From Longimicrobium sp. (lineage in GTDB: Bacteria; Gemmatimonadota; Gemmatimonadetes; Longimicrobiales; Longimicrobiaceae): a DNA stretch of 64,000 bases. Under the pieces are notes generated by a model. The model was given only the letters and a program-made list of their open reading frames with translations. It was not told where the DNA came from and made no database searches. The stretch is from contig DASUYB010000017.1 in assembly GCA_036377595.1 (NCBI GenBank), forward strand, positions 1 to 64,000, given 5' to 3'. The first letter of the stretch is position 1; each line of letters opens with the position of its first letter. Shown in pieces: positions 1 through 9,135 of the stretch. The translations under genes and the position numbers were made by a program.

Positions 1-2246
1 GTGAGCACCGACTCCAGCGGCAGCCGCGGGGCCCGCGCGCTCGGCGCGCCCGCCACGCCCACGCGGAAGAGCAGCAGCCGCGTGTTCCCTTCCGCCGCCT
101 CGAACAGCGCGTCGAAGCGCGCCCGCAGCTCGCGCAGCTCCTCGCGCTCGCGCGCGGAGAAGACCGTGGCGGCGCTGCCGTCCAGCATCTCGAACATGTA
201 GACCAGCGCGGTCACCGGGTGCACGGCCAGCCCCAGCGACGTGGCCGTGAGCCACACCCGCTCCACCGCGCGCCCGCCGCGCAGCGCCGACGCCGGCGCG
301 ATCCCGCCCACCGTCAGCAGGCCCACCGCCGAGGAGTGGCGGATCGCCTTCTCCGCTCGCTCCCCGAACGCGCGCCCGCCGCCCAGCTCGCGCAGCGTGG
401 CCGCCACCTCCGGACGCGCGGCCACCCGCAGTGCCGCCCGCTGCTGCGGCGAAAGCTCCAGCGCGTCCACGGGAATGCCGTCTCCCGCGCGCCGCGCCTC
501 CTCGTCGCTCCAGCGCAGCTCGTCCGCCATCTCGCGGTGCAGCTCGCGGATCAGGTGGCGGATGCGCTCGCCCGCGCCCACCACGCGCGCCAGCCCGGCC
601 AGCTCGTCGTCCGTCGTCAGCAGGTCCAGCCGCGCGCCGCGGACGCGCGCCGCGTCGGCCAGCTCCGTCATGGCCCCCGCGCCCAGGGGAACGCGGCGGG
701 CCACGCGGCGGTTGGTCACCCGCTCGCCCAGCAGCGGGAAGAGCGCGGCGTCGTCGTCCAGCCCGCCGTCGCCCGCGTCGAAGGCGATTGCCGCCGCGAC
801 CGACGGGTCGCGCGGGCGGGGGAAGGGCTCGGTGCGCGCGCGCACGCCCCGGTGCGCCGCCGCCACGGCGATGTTCTCCACCGCCGCGCCCAGCGCCAGG
901 TACGCCGCGCGGTGGTTGGGATCGAGGAGCGACGCCGAGCGCCCGCGGTCGTGCATCACCCACAGCCGCTCGCCGTCCCAGTTGAAGCGCCAGGGCTGGC
1001 GGTTGGCGGCCGAGGGCGCGAGGGTGCCGTGCTCCACGACGAAGCGCACCAGCTCGGGGATGCGGCCGTCCACGCCGCCCAGCACCCGCGCCGGCGCCCA
1101 CCCCGGCGCGGCCGAGATCGGCGTCACCTGCGCGCCGCCCGCGTCGGCCAGGATCGCCGCCGCGTCCACCCGCCGCCGCCCGCCGGGGAGCGGCTGCCCC
1201 AGCGCCAGCCGCCGCACCGCGACCGCCACCGCGGCCGAGCCGAGCGCCGCGTCCGACGCCATGCGCGGCAGCGCCGTCACCGTGCGGCGGATCTCCACCA
1301 CCGAGGCGGCGGTGCGCGCCGAGGCGCGGTCCGCGTCGGCCACGGCCAGCTCGAGGGCCAGCCGCTCGCCCTCGTCCATCCCCCGCACCTGCTCCGAGGT
1401 GAGGTCGCCCACGCGGCCGTGGAAGAGCGGCGCGGCGGGGTCCAGGTCGAAGCGCTCCACGTCCACCATCCCCCGGTCGCCCGCGGCGGCCAGCACGGGG
1501 ATGCGCCGCTCGCGGGCCCGCTCGCGCAGCAGCACGCGGGCGTACAGGTCGCCGCAGGCGTCGACCACCGCGTGCAGCGGCACGTCGCCGCCCATGAAGT
1601 CGTCGGCGTTCTCGTCGCCGAACCCCTCGTGGAAGAGGGTGACGCGGGCGTACGGGTCGGCCTCGAACACCTGCCGCGCGGTCAGCACGGTCTTGGGCAC
1701 GCCCAGGTCCTGCACGCCGGCGCGCAGGCGGTTGAGGTCGCCCAGCCACGCCTCGTCGGCGTCGGCCAGCTTGAGGTGCCCGCACGCGCCTTCCAGCGCG
1801 AGGGTGAGCGCGACGGCGTTCCCCGTCGTCAGCCCCACGATCCCCACGTGGAAGGCGGCCAGGCGGCGCTGCTCGTCGGCGGTCACCTGGTGGCGGTTGC
1901 GGTCCAGGCGCAGCTCGGCGTACTCGGCCGGGGGAAGGACGTGCACCATCCGCCCGGACCAGGGAAAGAACACCCAGCGCCCGAACGCGGCGGGATCCGC
2001 CTCTCCCAGCAGCGCGGCGCGGCCGCGCCGCAGCTCGGCGGTGGACAGGTCGCCGCGGCGCGCGCGGACGCGCACCAGGTCGTCGATCTGCCGCTCGAGG
2101 GTATCGTGAAGGCTCCGGACCTGGCCGGAGGCGATCAAATGATTCATCCGCTCGTTGTCGGCCGTGCGCGAGCGGTCCAGCACCAGGGGAAGCGACGCCG
2201 CGTCGCCCCACCCCTCTTCTGTATGGATCAGGTCATCGACCCGCAT
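1..2246 (-). CDS. Rv1355c-type E1-like (ThiF) / nitroreductase fusion protein, C-terminus cut by window edge
   Basis: The minus strand stays open from an ATG at 2246 to the window edge (748 codons visible), with a purine-rich ribosome binding site just upstream. An N-terminal part of about 125 residues (HLIASGQVRSLHDTLERQ region) precedes a Rossmann-type nucleotide-binding stretch, HVGIVGLTTGNAVALTLALE, at about residues 133-152, followed by an acidic residue in LADADEAWLGDLNR as in ThiF/E1 enzymes. From about residue 400 there is a nitroreductase-like FMN domain with APSAANRQPWRFNW and a second half running to the edge. This two-domain order matches the actinobacterial Rv1355c family, as I remember it (about 715 residues), so little is missing. 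The family's substrate is not known to me. The E1 domain may adenylate a carboxyl group and the nitroreductase may carry out a flavin redox step; that is inference. Confidence 0.8.
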   Translation of the reverse strand, partial: MRVDDLIHTEEGWGDAASLPLVLDRSRTADNERMNHLIASGQVRSLHDTLERQIDDLVRVRARRGDLSTAELRRGRAALLGEADPAAFGRWVFFPWSGRMVHVLPPAEYAELRLDRNRHQVTADEQRRLAAFHVGIVGLTTGNAVALTLALEGACGHLKLADADEAWLGDLNRLRAGVQDLGVPKTVLTARQVFEADPYARVTLFHEGFGDENADDFMGGDVPLHAVVDACGDLYARVLLRERARERRIPVLAAAGDRGMVDVERFDLDPAAPLFHGRVGDLTSEQVRGMDEGERLALELAVADADRASARTAASVVEIRRTVTALPRMASDAALGSAAVAVAVRRLALGQPLPGGRRRVDAAAILADAGGAQVTPISAAPGWAPARVLGGVDGRIPELVRFVVEHGTLAPSAANRQPWRFNWDGERLWVMHDRGRSASLLDPNHRAAYLALGAAVENIAVAAAHRGVRARTEPFPRPRDPSVAAAIAFDAGDGGLDDDAALFPLLGERVTNRRVARRVPLGAGAMTELADAARVRGARLDLLTTDDELAGLARVVGAGERIRHLIRELHREMADELRWSDEEARRAGDGIPVDALELSPQQRAALRVAARPEVAATLRELGGGRAFGERAEKAIRHSSAVGLLTVGGIAPASALRGGRAVERVWLTATSLGLAVHPVTALVYMFEMLDGSAATVFSAREREELRELRARFDALFEAAEGNTRLLLFRVGVAGAPSARAPRLPLESVL

Positions 2247-2532
2247 GATTGATGGTGCTCCTGCCTTGGGTACGCATCGGCGGGGAACCCGGAGTGCTTC
2301 CCCGGATTCCCCGCCGACGGCACGCCCCCTAGGCAACGCCCGGGCCGTCCTCACCCGTTTCCGCGCAACTGTTCGGATTGCAAAGTGTTACCGTTTACAT
2401 TCCTCTGAATAACGATCCAGCCGAATGCATAAAAGTGGGACAGCGAGGGTACAGATTGGGGAGTCGGTGCCGCACGATCCGGCAGGTTCCACTTTGGTTT
2501 CAACCAGTTACGGCAGTCCGGCCTGCCACATG

Positions 2533-2629
2533 GTGCGAGAGTGCGAAAGTGCGAAAGTGCGAGAGTGCGGAAGTGCGAGAGTGCGCCGGACCGCTCGGAC
2601 CCGACGCACTCTCGCACTCTCGCACTCTT
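2533..2629. repeat. Dispersed inverted repeat family A, copy 1
   Basis: About five direct copies of an 8-base unit (GTGCGAGA and variants) are followed by a GC spacer containing CGGACCGCTCGGACCCGACG and then the reverse complement units (ACTCTCGC). The whole can fold into a long hairpin. It begins 4 bases after the stop codon of the SIMPL-domain gene, as read on the minus strand. Copies 2 and 3 are at 7195-7297 and 9136-9224. Confidence 0.85.
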
Positions 2630-2632
2630 GGA

Positions 2633-3379
2633 TCAGTCCACCGCGAAGGTCACGCGCACCACGGCGGTGACGTCCTTGTCGAGTGACGAGGTGTCGTTCA
2701 TCCCGTAGTCCGACACCTCGGTGGAGTTGCGCGGGGTGACCTGGAACACGCCCATCCGCGCGCTGCGCACCGCGCCCACCTCCGCCCCGGCCGCGCGGGC
2801 GATGGCCTGGGCGCGCTGGCGGGCGTCGCGCGTGGCGTCGGCCAGCATCTCGCCGCGCACCTTCTCCAGCTGCGTGTAGAGGTAGTCCACGCTCGACGAG
2901 CCCAGCGGCACCCCCTGCGCGATCAGCTCGTTGGCGCGCTGCGAGAGCTGGGTGATGCGCGCAACGTCGGCCGAGCGCACCTCGATGCGCTGGGTGACCT
3001 TGTAGCCCAGCAGGTCGCTGGTGGGGGTGCCGTTCTCGGCGGCGCGGTAGATGACGTCCATCTCCAGCGGCTTCACGCTCACGCTGCTGTCGGCGATGCC
3101 GCTGGCGCGCAGGAACTGCCGCAGGCGCTGCACGTCGGCGGTAACCGCGGCGCTGGCGCCCTGCAGGTCGGGGCCCTGGATGGCGATGGCGCTCTTCCAC
3201 ACCGCGTAGTCCGAGCGCACCTGCTTCTTGAAGCTGCCGGTGACCTCGATCTGGTCGCCCGCGCGCTTGACGGACTTGAGCGCGGCGGCGCCGACCAGCG
3301 CGGCCAGCACCAGCCCCAGCCCGAGCGCGACCATCCCCCAGAACAGCTGGGGGAACCTCTCCGTTCTGACGGTCTCCAT
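2633..3379 (-). CDS. SIMPL-domain (DUF541) membrane-anchored protein
   Basis: This 248-residue protein starts at ATG 3379 (METVRTERFPQLFWG). An N-terminal hydrophobic segment at about residues 11-30 (WGMVALGLGLVLAALVGAAA) anchors a periplasmic SIMPL domain that begins with IEVTGSFKKQVRSDYAVW and ends with the usual TAVVRVTFAVD strand. The family (Pfam DUF541; relatives include E. coli YggE and animal SIMPL) typically begins near a G-x-G/S beta strand and contains the ARxxAQAIARAAG helix, which is visible here as ARQRAQAIARAAGAEVG. Function is poorly defined; members have been linked to the envelope and to oxidative stress. An alternative upstream start exists in the same frame at 3586, but its translation is low-complexity Arg/Pro and unlikely to be used. 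Confidence 0.85.
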   Translation of the reverse strand: METVRTERFPQLFWGMVALGLGLVLAALVGAAALKSVKRAGDQIEVTGSFKKQVRSDYAVWKSAIAIQGPDLQGASAAVTADVQRLRQFLRASGIADSSVSVKPLEMDVIYRAAENGTPTSDLLGYKVTQRIEVRSADVARITQLSQRANELIAQGVPLGSSSVDYLYTQLEKVRGEMLADATRDARQRAQAIARAAGAEVGAVRSARMGVFQVTPRNSTEVSDYGMNDTSSLDKDVTAVVRVTFAVD

Positions 3380-3835
3380 GGTGGGATACGGGGAAGGGTG
3401 AAACGCCCGTCGGGGGCGTTCCGCGCGGGCAGGGGTCCACGCCCGCGAGTGGGTCGGGAGAATTGGACACCGGGAGATCGTGGAAGATCCCGGCGGCGCC
3501 CAGGATAGTGCAAACGTGCGGCGCCGCGCAACGAAATCGGAAAAACGGGGAGGGCGGCGGGGGGATCTCTCCGAAGGCCTCCGCAACGAGATTCTGGACG
3601 AAACCCCCGTCAGCCTTCATATTTGGCGTCGGACGGAGCCCCCCAGACCCATCTCCCTCCCGTGGGGACCTTCCCCCCTCCCCCGCGAAATCCGGTTGAA
3701 ACTCTTCGCGGCCAGGTCTCGTAACCTCGTCGCCAAGTACCCTCGGGACCGTGATCCGGGGGTGCCAGCGGACCAAACGCCCGGCAGGCCCGGAGCGTCT
3801 CGACGGGTCCGCAACGCTCGTCCCCAACCCGACCC
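3380..3835. other. Intergenic region between divergent genes, no gene seen
   Basis: This is 456 bases between the SIMPL-domain gene (minus) and the L,D-transpeptidase (plus). It must hold both promoters, but I see no convincing -35/-10 pair, hairpin or conserved coding frame. It contains several purine tracts around 3540-3560 and 3655-3690. Confidence 0.6.
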
Positions 3836-4681
3836 ATGTTCGCCCCGATGCGGGTCCTCCCCGCGCTGCTGACCGTCACCGCGCTCACCACGATTCCGGC
3901 CGCCGCGCAGCAGGCGCCGATGGAGCTTGTCGTCAACATTCCCGCCGGCCGCCTGGACGTGTTCCAGGGCGGCGAGCGCATCCGCTCGTACCCCGTGTCG
4001 GTGGGCACCGCGCGCCACACCACCCCCACCGGGCAGGCGTCCATCCGCCGCATGGTGTGGAACCCGTCGTGGACGCCGCCGCCCGACGCCGAGTGGGCGC
4101 GCGACGAGAAGCCGGCCGGCCCGGGCTGGGGCAACCCCATGGGCCGCGTGAAGATGCACCTGTTCGGCGACTACTACGTGCACGGCACGCCGGCGCGCAA
4201 CGAGCGGCACCTGGGCCGCCCCGCCTCGCACGGGTGCATCCGGATGCGCAACCAGGACGTGATGGAGCTGGCGCAGCTGGTGCTGCAGGCCGACGGCGCG
4301 CCGGTGCAGCCCACCACGGTGCAGGCGCTGGTGCGTAATCCGCAGGCCACGCGCGAGCTGGCGCTCTCGGGCCGGGTGAAGGTGCGCGTGGAGTACCGCC
4401 TGACCGAGGTGGGCGCCGACACGGTGACGCTGCACCCCGACGTGTACGGCCGCGCCGCCAGCGGCTACGCGGCCCGCGTGCAGCAGGAGCTGAGCGCGGC
4501 CGGCGCCGACCCGGCGCAGCTGCTGGCGCAGGTGCAGCTCCGCCGCTCGCCCGCCACCCCGCTGCGCATCGCCCGCGCGGTCACGTGGCCGGAGATGCGC
4601 GAGCCGGTGGTGACGGTGAACCCCGTCCGCACGGAGACCACGGTCGCGGGTGGCAACGCCATCGCCATGCTGCAGCGGTAA
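3836..4681 (+). CDS. Secreted L,D-transpeptidase (YkuD domain)
   Basis: This 281-residue protein has a Sec signal peptide (MRVLPALLTVTALTTIPAAAQ, cleavage after AAAQ). The start is ATG 3836; a second ATG at 3848 gives a shorter and equally plausible signal sequence. The YkuD domain follows immediately, beginning LVVNIPAGRLDVFQGGERI. It contains the catalytic signature HGTPARNERHLGRPASHGCI and RM, in which His and the nucleophilic Cys of SHGCIRM are present. These enzymes make 3-3 cross-links in peptidoglycan or attach proteins to it, in the periplasm. A region of about 110 residues after the catalytic Cys is longer than in minimal YkuD proteins and I do not recognise it. A strong terminator follows the stop codon. 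Confidence 0.9.
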   Translation: MFAPMRVLPALLTVTALTTIPAAAQQAPMELVVNIPAGRLDVFQGGERIRSYPVSVGTARHTTPTGQASIRRMVWNPSWTPPPDAEWARDEKPAGPGWGNPMGRVKMHLFGDYYVHGTPARNERHLGRPASHGCIRMRNQDVMELAQLVLQADGAPVQPTTVQALVRNPQATRELALSGRVKVRVEYRLTEVGADTVTLHPDVYGRAASGYAARVQQELSAAGADPAQLLAQVQLRRSPATPLRIARAVTWPEMREPVVTVNPVRTETTVAGGNAIAMLQR

Positions 4682-4700
4682 CGGACGACATCGGAGGACA

Positions 4701-4745
4701 ACGAGCGGGGCGGCAGACACGATCTGCCGCCCCGCTTCGTTTATT
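4701..4745 (+). terminator. Rho-independent terminator
   Basis: A 13-base-pair GC stem (GCGGGGCGGCAGA with TCTGCCGCCCCGC) around a short loop is followed by TTCGTTTATT. It lies 20 bases after the L,D-transpeptidase stop codon. Confidence 0.8.
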
Positions 4746-4753
4746 GACTCATA

Positions 4754-4826
4754 TCACACGGAGGAAACGGTGGTAACGGAGGGCCGCCGCCGCCTTTCCT
4801 CCGTTACCTCCGTTCCCTCCGTGTGA
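4754..4826. repeat. Dispersed inverted repeat family B, copy 1
   Basis: The left arm reads TCACACGGAGGAAACGG and continues with CGGAGG units; the right arm is its complement ending CCTCCGTGTGA. It lies between two convergent genes. Copies 2 and 3 are at 17596-17672 and 33906-33985 and share the same end sequences. Confidence 0.85.
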
Positions 4827-4850
4827 CATTCCCGCGTGATTCCGGCGCCG

Positions 4851-5294
4851 CTACAGCGCCTGCTGCTGGCGTACGAGCAGGTCGTAGTTCGCGCGCTGGG
4901 CGGGCGAGAGCGTGGTGGGGAGGCCGACAATGATGGCGGGATCGCCGGTGCGCTCGGGGAGATGCAGCACCAGCGCGTCGGGCGGTACCGGGCGCGCGTA
5001 GTCGCTGGCGCGGCCGCCGGCGTCGATCTGCACCGTCCGCCCCGGCGCGGCGAGCGTGGCCAGCACGCGGCCGTACTCCAGCCACTCGCCCACCGCGTCG
5101 CTGTCGTCCGCCGCCACGGCGGGGATCAGCCGCTCCTCGAAGTAGACGAGCGCGCGCTGGTACGCCCCGCGGTGGTTGGTCTTGAGCGCGACGAGCTGCT
5201 TGCGGTAGAAGTCGCGCGGGTCGCGCGCGCCGGTGTCGGCCAGGGCGCGCGCGAAGCGCTCGTCGGCGCGGGCGCGGAGGTCAGCGTCTGCCAT
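4851..5294 (-). CDS. Conserved hypothetical protein, 147 residues
   Basis: A soluble, mostly helical protein (MADADLRARADERFARALAD start) with FYRKQLVALKTNHRGAYQRA near residue 30-50 and VYFEERLIPAVA following. It has no signal peptide or membrane segment. I do not recognise a domain. Its stop is 25 bases from the repeat B copy, and its start is 25 bases from the stop of the damaged peptidase gene upstream, so it could have been co-transcribed with that locus. Confidence 0.7.
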   Translation of the reverse strand: MADADLRARADERFARALADTGARDPRDFYRKQLVALKTNHRGAYQRALVYFEERLIPAVAADDSDAVGEWLEYGRVLATLAAPGRTVQIDAGGRASDYARPVPPDALVLHLPERTGDPAIIVGLPTTLSPAQRANYDLLVRQQQAL

Positions 5295-5319
5295 GCGGGA
5301 GATTGTATCTCCACCGCGC

Positions 5320-6069
5320 TCACGGGCGCCACCCGCAGCCGTTCGCCGCGAGAGAATCCCAATCCACCGCGGGCGCGGGCCCGGACTTCATCGCCTCGAG
5401 CCACTCGCGGTAGATCGAGTCCGGCGTGCGCCCCGTCGCCTGCTCCAGCTCGCCCGTCCACACGGCGTGCACGGCGGCGATGCCGTGGCGCGTGCGCAGG
5501 TGGCGGACGAGGCTGCCGGCCAGCATGTAGGCGGTGAGGTCGTCCTGCGCGCGGAACCGGTCCGTCAGGTCCGCGAGCGGGATCGCGCGGCCGGCGTGCA
5601 CCAGGAAGCGGGCGACCGCGTCGACGTCGTATCTCCCGCAGACACCCTCCGCGTCCGTCGCCAGCCCCTCCTTCACCCAGTCGCCCGCGGCGGCGTAGCC
5701 CCAGGCGCGGATGGACGCGGCGTGCATCACTTCGTGGCGCAGGAACGGCCGCCAGTGCTCGCTGGCGACGAGGGCGACGGTGCGCTCCTCCGGGAACGTC
5801 GTCCCCCGCCCGCGGCGTCCGCTCAGCCGCATCAGCTCCGCGCGGTCCTCGACGAAGAAGACGTCGTACGTGCTCCCGTCGTCCGGCGTCTCCAGCAGCG
5901 AGAAGGCGTGCGCGCGCGCCTCGCCCGCCGCGGCGGTGATCTCGCCGCGATGCCGGGCGGCGTACGAGTCCGGCTGCGCGTACAGGCGCAGCTTCGGCGC
6001 GTCGCTCCGCCGCCAGTGGAACGCGGGATTGGCGATGAACCGCGCCGCGAGTGTCGATCGCGCACACTT
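5320..6069 (-). pseudogene. HExxH peptidase-like protein lacking its N-terminus (remnant fused to DUF3052 gene)
   Basis: The open frame reads ...TLAARFIANPAFHWRRSD... through to ANGCGWRP at 5320. It contains a zinc-peptidase signature, FLRHEVMHAASI (HEVMH), followed by WVKEGLATDAEG, which resembles the MA-clan peptidase pattern HExxH...E. There is no plausible start before ATG 5832 (MRLSGRRGRG), and that start would discard about 80 residues that look like real coding sequence (RLYAQPDSYAARHRGEI, DVFFVEDRAEL). A TGA lies at 6070-6072, inside what is coding sequence for DUF3052 in another frame. The signal peptide that such a secreted peptidase would need is missing. I read this as the 3' remainder of a gene whose 5' end was deleted; a sequencing or assembly error at the junction is the alternative. 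Confidence 0.65.
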
Positions 6070-6433
6070 TCACGTCCACCATCCCGCCGTCGAGCGCGAT
6101 CCGGCGGACGACGTCCTCGGTGAGGTCGGTGCGCACGCCGGACGACTTCTTCGGCCACGCCACCCACAGCATCCCCGCGGGCACGAGCGACTGCGACAGC
6201 GAGTGGAACCGAGCCTGCAGCACATCCGCCGAGGTGGTGAAGAAGACGATCAGGTCCAGCGCGCCGGCCGCGTCGTCCGGAGACAAGACGGTGATGCCGT
6301 CGGGCAGCTCGCCCAGCGCTGCGGCGAACTCCGGGGGCGCTGCGGCGAAGCGGATGCGCTGGCCGGGCTTGATCCCCAGCTTCCTGGGGAGCGGAGTGCC
6401 GCTGTAGCCGGCGGGATTCGGCGTCTGCGCCAT
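6054..6433 (-). pseudogene. DUF3052 family protein, C-terminus lost by out-of-frame junction
   Basis: From ATG 6433 the frame reads [20 protein letters not shown] and continues with clear DUF3052 features: KLGIKPGQR at about 18-26, GALDLIVFF, LWVAWPKKSSGVRTDLTEDVV, and VDVKVCAID at about residue 119-127. Family members, as I recall them, end shortly after VCAID with a WSGL-type motif. Here that motif is absent and translation runs on out of frame across the peptidase coding sequence as Arg-rich nonsense for more than 300 codons. The homology break is near 6053. DUF3052 proteins are small cytoplasmic proteins of unknown function. Losing only the last dozen residues might still leave a domain that folds, so activity cannot be excluded. 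Confidence 0.65.
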
Positions 6434-6645
6434 CGGTGGTGCTGGACGGGGAGACTGGAGAGCGGAGCGTGTGGGCATTTCCCCACTCCGCCGTGCTGGA
6501 AGGATTGCTATCTTCTCCGTCCCGGCCGGCGCAAGGCTGGAGGCCGTCGCGATGCGGCTACGGCAAACGTTTTCTTCCCTAACGGGAACGGAACTTGTAA
6601 CGTGCACGCCCCTCGCTGAACCCACCCCCCACGGAGAGGTGCGCC

Positions 6646-7188
6646 ATGCCCACCACGTTCACCCGCCCGCGCGCGCCGGCGTTCGCCGCCACGCAGGGCA
6701 CGTTCGAGCTCTCCTGGGAGCTGTTCGGCGAGATGTGCCGCGCGCTGGCCGTCCGCGTCGCGCGCGAGTACCGGCCAGACATCGTGATCGGCATCGCCAC
6801 GGCGGGCGTGATCCCGGCGGCCACGGTGGCCGCGATGCTCGACGCCGAGTTCGAGTCGATGAAGATCTCGCGGCGCGACGGGGAAACCGTCCACGCCGAG
6901 CCGCGCGTGCTGTCGGCCACGCCGGTGCGGTGCCGCGGCAAGCGCGTGCTGATCGTCGACGAGATCACCACCAGCGGCGACACCATGCGCCTGGCGCTGG
7001 CGGCTGTGCGCGAGGTGGGCCCCGCGGACGTGCGCACCGCGGCCACGTTCGTGCGCCCCGGCGGCTGGCGCCCGCACTTCTTCGCGATGGAGACGCCGCA
7101 GCTGATCGTCTATCCGTGGGACCGCCAGGTGATCACCGACGGCGAGCTGGTGGCCGGGCCGATGTACGAGGGCGTCGGCGCGGCGTAG
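6646..7188 (+). CDS. Phosphoribosyltransferase family protein
   Basis: This 180-residue protein starts at ATG 6646 behind a good ribosome binding site (GGAGAGGTGCGCC). It has the type I PRTase fold: a hydrophobic strand [15 protein letters not shown] at about 45-59 and the PRPP-binding loop [14 protein letters not shown] at residues 101-114. It ends with [13 protein letters not shown], similar to xanthine/guanine and archaeal-type PRTases. The hood region is too short to assign the base. It is likely cytoplasmic purine salvage or a regulatory PRTase. It lies divergent to the damaged DUF3052 locus. Confidence 0.8.
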   Translation: MPTTFTRPRAPAFAATQGTFELSWELFGEMCRALAVRVAREYRPDIVIGIATAGVIPAATVAAMLDAEFESMKISRRDGETVHAEPRVLSATPVRCRGKRVLIVDEITTSGDTMRLALAAVREVGPADVRTAATFVRPGGWRPHFFAMETPQLIVYPWDRQVITDGELVAGPMYEGVGAA

Positions 7189-7194
7189 AAAAGA

Positions 7195-7297
7195 AGTGCG
7201 AGAGTGCGAGAGTGCGAGAGTGCGAGAGTGCGAGAGTGCGAGAGTGCGTCGGACCGCTCGAACCCGACGCACTTTCGCACTCTCGCACTTTCGCACC
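7195..7297. repeat. Dispersed inverted repeat family A, copy 2
   Basis: Six direct AGTGCGAG units are followed by the conserved spacer CGGACCGCTCGAACCCGACG and complementary TTTCGCAC/TCTCGCAC units. It starts 7 bases after the PRTase stop codon and lies between that gene and the convergent rho gene. Confidence 0.85.
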
Positions 7298-7369
7298 ACG
7301 GATGAGGGCCGGCACCGCGGCAGCGGAGCCGGCCCTCGCTCGTGGACCCGCCGCGAGGGGCGCCGAAAA

Positions 7370-8623
7370 TCAGCCGCCCTTCGCCATCGAATCCAGGAAC
7401 TCCTTGTTGTTCTTCGTCTTCCGCATGCGGTTCAGCAGGAAGTCGATGGCCTCGGCCGGCGGCATGTCGCTCAGGAAGTTGCGCAGCAGGTACACGCGCG
7501 TGAGCTCCATCTCCGTCAGCAGCAGGTCCTCGCGGCGCGTCCCCGAGCGGTTCAGGTCGATGGCCGGGAAGATGCGCCGGTCGGCGATGTGCCGGTCGAG
7601 CACGAGCTCCATGTTGCCGGTGCCCTTGAACTCCTCGAAGATCACCTCGTCCATCCGGCTCCCCGTCTCCACCAGCGCGGTCGCCACGATGGTGAGCGAG
7701 CCCCCCTCCTCGATGTTGCGCGCCGCGCCGAAGAAGCGCTTGGGCTTGTGCAGCGCGTTGGCGTCCACGCCGCCGGAGAGGATCTTCCCGGAGTGCGGCA
7801 CCACCACGTTGTAGGCGCGCGCCAGGCGGGTGATGCTGTCCAGCAGGATCACCACGTCGCGGCCGTGCTCCACCAGGCGCTTGGCCTTCTCCAGCACCAT
7901 CTCGGCCACCTGCGTGTGGCGGTCGGCGGGCTCGTCGAAGGTCGACGAGATCACCTCGGCCTTCACGTTCTCCTGCATGTCGGTGACCTCCTCGGGCCGC
8001 TCGTCGATCAGCAGCACGATCAGGTGCACCTCGGGATGGTTCTCGGTGATCGCGTTGGCGATCTTCTGCATCAGGATCGTCTTGCCGGCCTTCGGCGGCG
8101 CCACGATCAGGCCGCGCTGCCCCTTGCCCAGCGGCGCGATCAGGTCCATCACGCGCATCGACAGGTCGCCCGCGGCGCCCTCCAGGTGCACGCGCTCGTC
8201 GGGATAGCGCGGGCGCAGGTTGTCGAAGGCGATGCGGTGCTTGGCCTTCTCCGGCTCGTCGCCGTTGACCCGCTCCACCTTGAGCAGCGCCAGGTAGCGC
8301 TCGCCCTCCTTGGGCGGGCGCACCTGCCCCAGCACCGTGTCGCCGGTGCGCAGGTCGAAGCGCTTGATCTGGCTGGGCGAGACGTAGATGTCGTCGGGGC
8401 CGTACAGGTAGTTCCAGTCCTGCGAGCGCAGGAACCCGTATCCCTCGGGAAGGACCTCGAGCACGCCCTCGCCGCGCAGCACGACCTCGCTGTCGAGCAG
8501 GTTCTGCTCGATGCGGTAGATCAGGTCCTGCTTCCGCAGTCCCGAGTAGTTGGAGATGTTGAGCCCTTCCGCCATCTCGTGCAGCTCGGAGATGCTCTTC
8601 GACTTTATGGAGGTGATGTCCAC
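7370..8623 (-). CDS. rho: Transcription termination factor Rho
   Basis: A 417-residue RNA-dependent ATPase, the normal length for Rho without large insertions. The N-terminal helical domain ([20 protein letters not shown]) and the cold-shock RNA-binding domain ([20 protein letters not shown], about 61-80) are followed by Walker A APPKAGKT at about 175-182, Walker [11 protein letters not shown] near 257, and the Q- and R-loop regions ([20 protein letters not shown]). It acts as a hexameric ring that ends transcripts in the cytoplasm. The last residues (FLDSMAKGG) match the usual C-terminus. A leader of more than 500 bases without a gene lies upstream, which fits the autoregulated, Rho-dependent leaders known for rho. 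Confidence 0.98.
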   Translation of the reverse strand: MDITSIKSKSISELHEMAEGLNISNYSGLRKQDLIYRIEQNLLDSEVVLRGEGVLEVLPEGYGFLRSQDWNYLYGPDDIYVSPSQIKRFDLRTGDTVLGQVRPPKEGERYLALLKVERVNGDEPEKAKHRIAFDNLRPRYPDERVHLEGAAGDLSMRVMDLIAPLGKGQRGLIVAPPKAGKTILMQKIANAITENHPEVHLIVLLIDERPEEVTDMQENVKAEVISSTFDEPADRHTQVAEMVLEKAKRLVEHGRDVVILLDSITRLARAYNVVVPHSGKILSGGVDANALHKPKRFFGAARNIEEGGSLTIVATALVETGSRMDEVIFEEFKGTGNMELVLDRHIADRRIFPAIDLNRSGTRREDLLLTEMELTRVYLLRNFLSDMPPAEAIDFLLNRMRKTKNNKEFLDSMAKGG

Positions 8624-9135
8624 GACTGGCTCCGATTACGTTTGCCAGACACTCCGGCTCTCACGGGGCCCGGTGCCGCCGCGTCCGCTGGAATGTTCCG
8701 TTATCGCGAGGGAAGAAAGACCAGGGAGGAGGCGCGCACGCGCCCTGGAACCGAGTAGCTGATTTGTTCGTTGGGATCTGAGGCCCAACGTAACCACCGG
8801 TACGACCCGGCGCAAGAGAAAACATCTGGCTACACCAGTGTTTTCGCCGTTTCCGGGGCACCTTCCCCGTGCCGCTCCCTGGCAGTGGATTGCTCGTGCG
8901 GCGCGCGCACGAATCAGGCCACGCAGGTATCCTTTCAGCGGCGAACCCGTTGCGGCGCAGGCATTTCAAACCGCTGCCGACCAGCCCGTCACCGTTCTCC
9001 CGTTCTATCGCTGCAACCGCATACACGCCCGGTGCCCACTTGTGCCCCGAGTCGGGCCCGCCCGGATTAGCGGAAGATGAAGGCGCCGCGCGGATTCTCA
9101 TGTGCTCCCGTGCCTCGTAGCAGCGCGTTCACTTT
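8624..9135 (-). promoter_or_regulatory. Long 5' leader region of rho with two hairpins
   Basis: There are 512 bases between the rho start and repeat A copy 3 with no convincing gene. Two perfect or near-perfect inverted repeats are present: CGTTGGG/CCCAACG at about 8769-8790, and GAAAACA-CTGG/CCAG-TGTTTTC at 8818-8845. Neither is followed by a T-run. The remainder is less GC-rich than the coding sequence. A role in rho autoregulation is inference. Confidence 0.45.

Noticed and set aside
219-2252. Very long plus-strand open frames opposite the Rv1355c-like gene
   Set aside because: Their translations are Arg/Ala/His-rich nonsense; the minus strand has clear domain motifs across the same span. 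High GC makes such antisense frames common here.
2533-2629. Possible CRISPR array (short direct repeats)
   Set aside because: Units are 8 bases without spacers and followed by their complement; no cas genes.
8661-9101. 146-codon frame upstream of rho
   Set aside because: No recognised domain, irregular codon use compared with neighbours, and it covers hairpins; more likely leader DNA.
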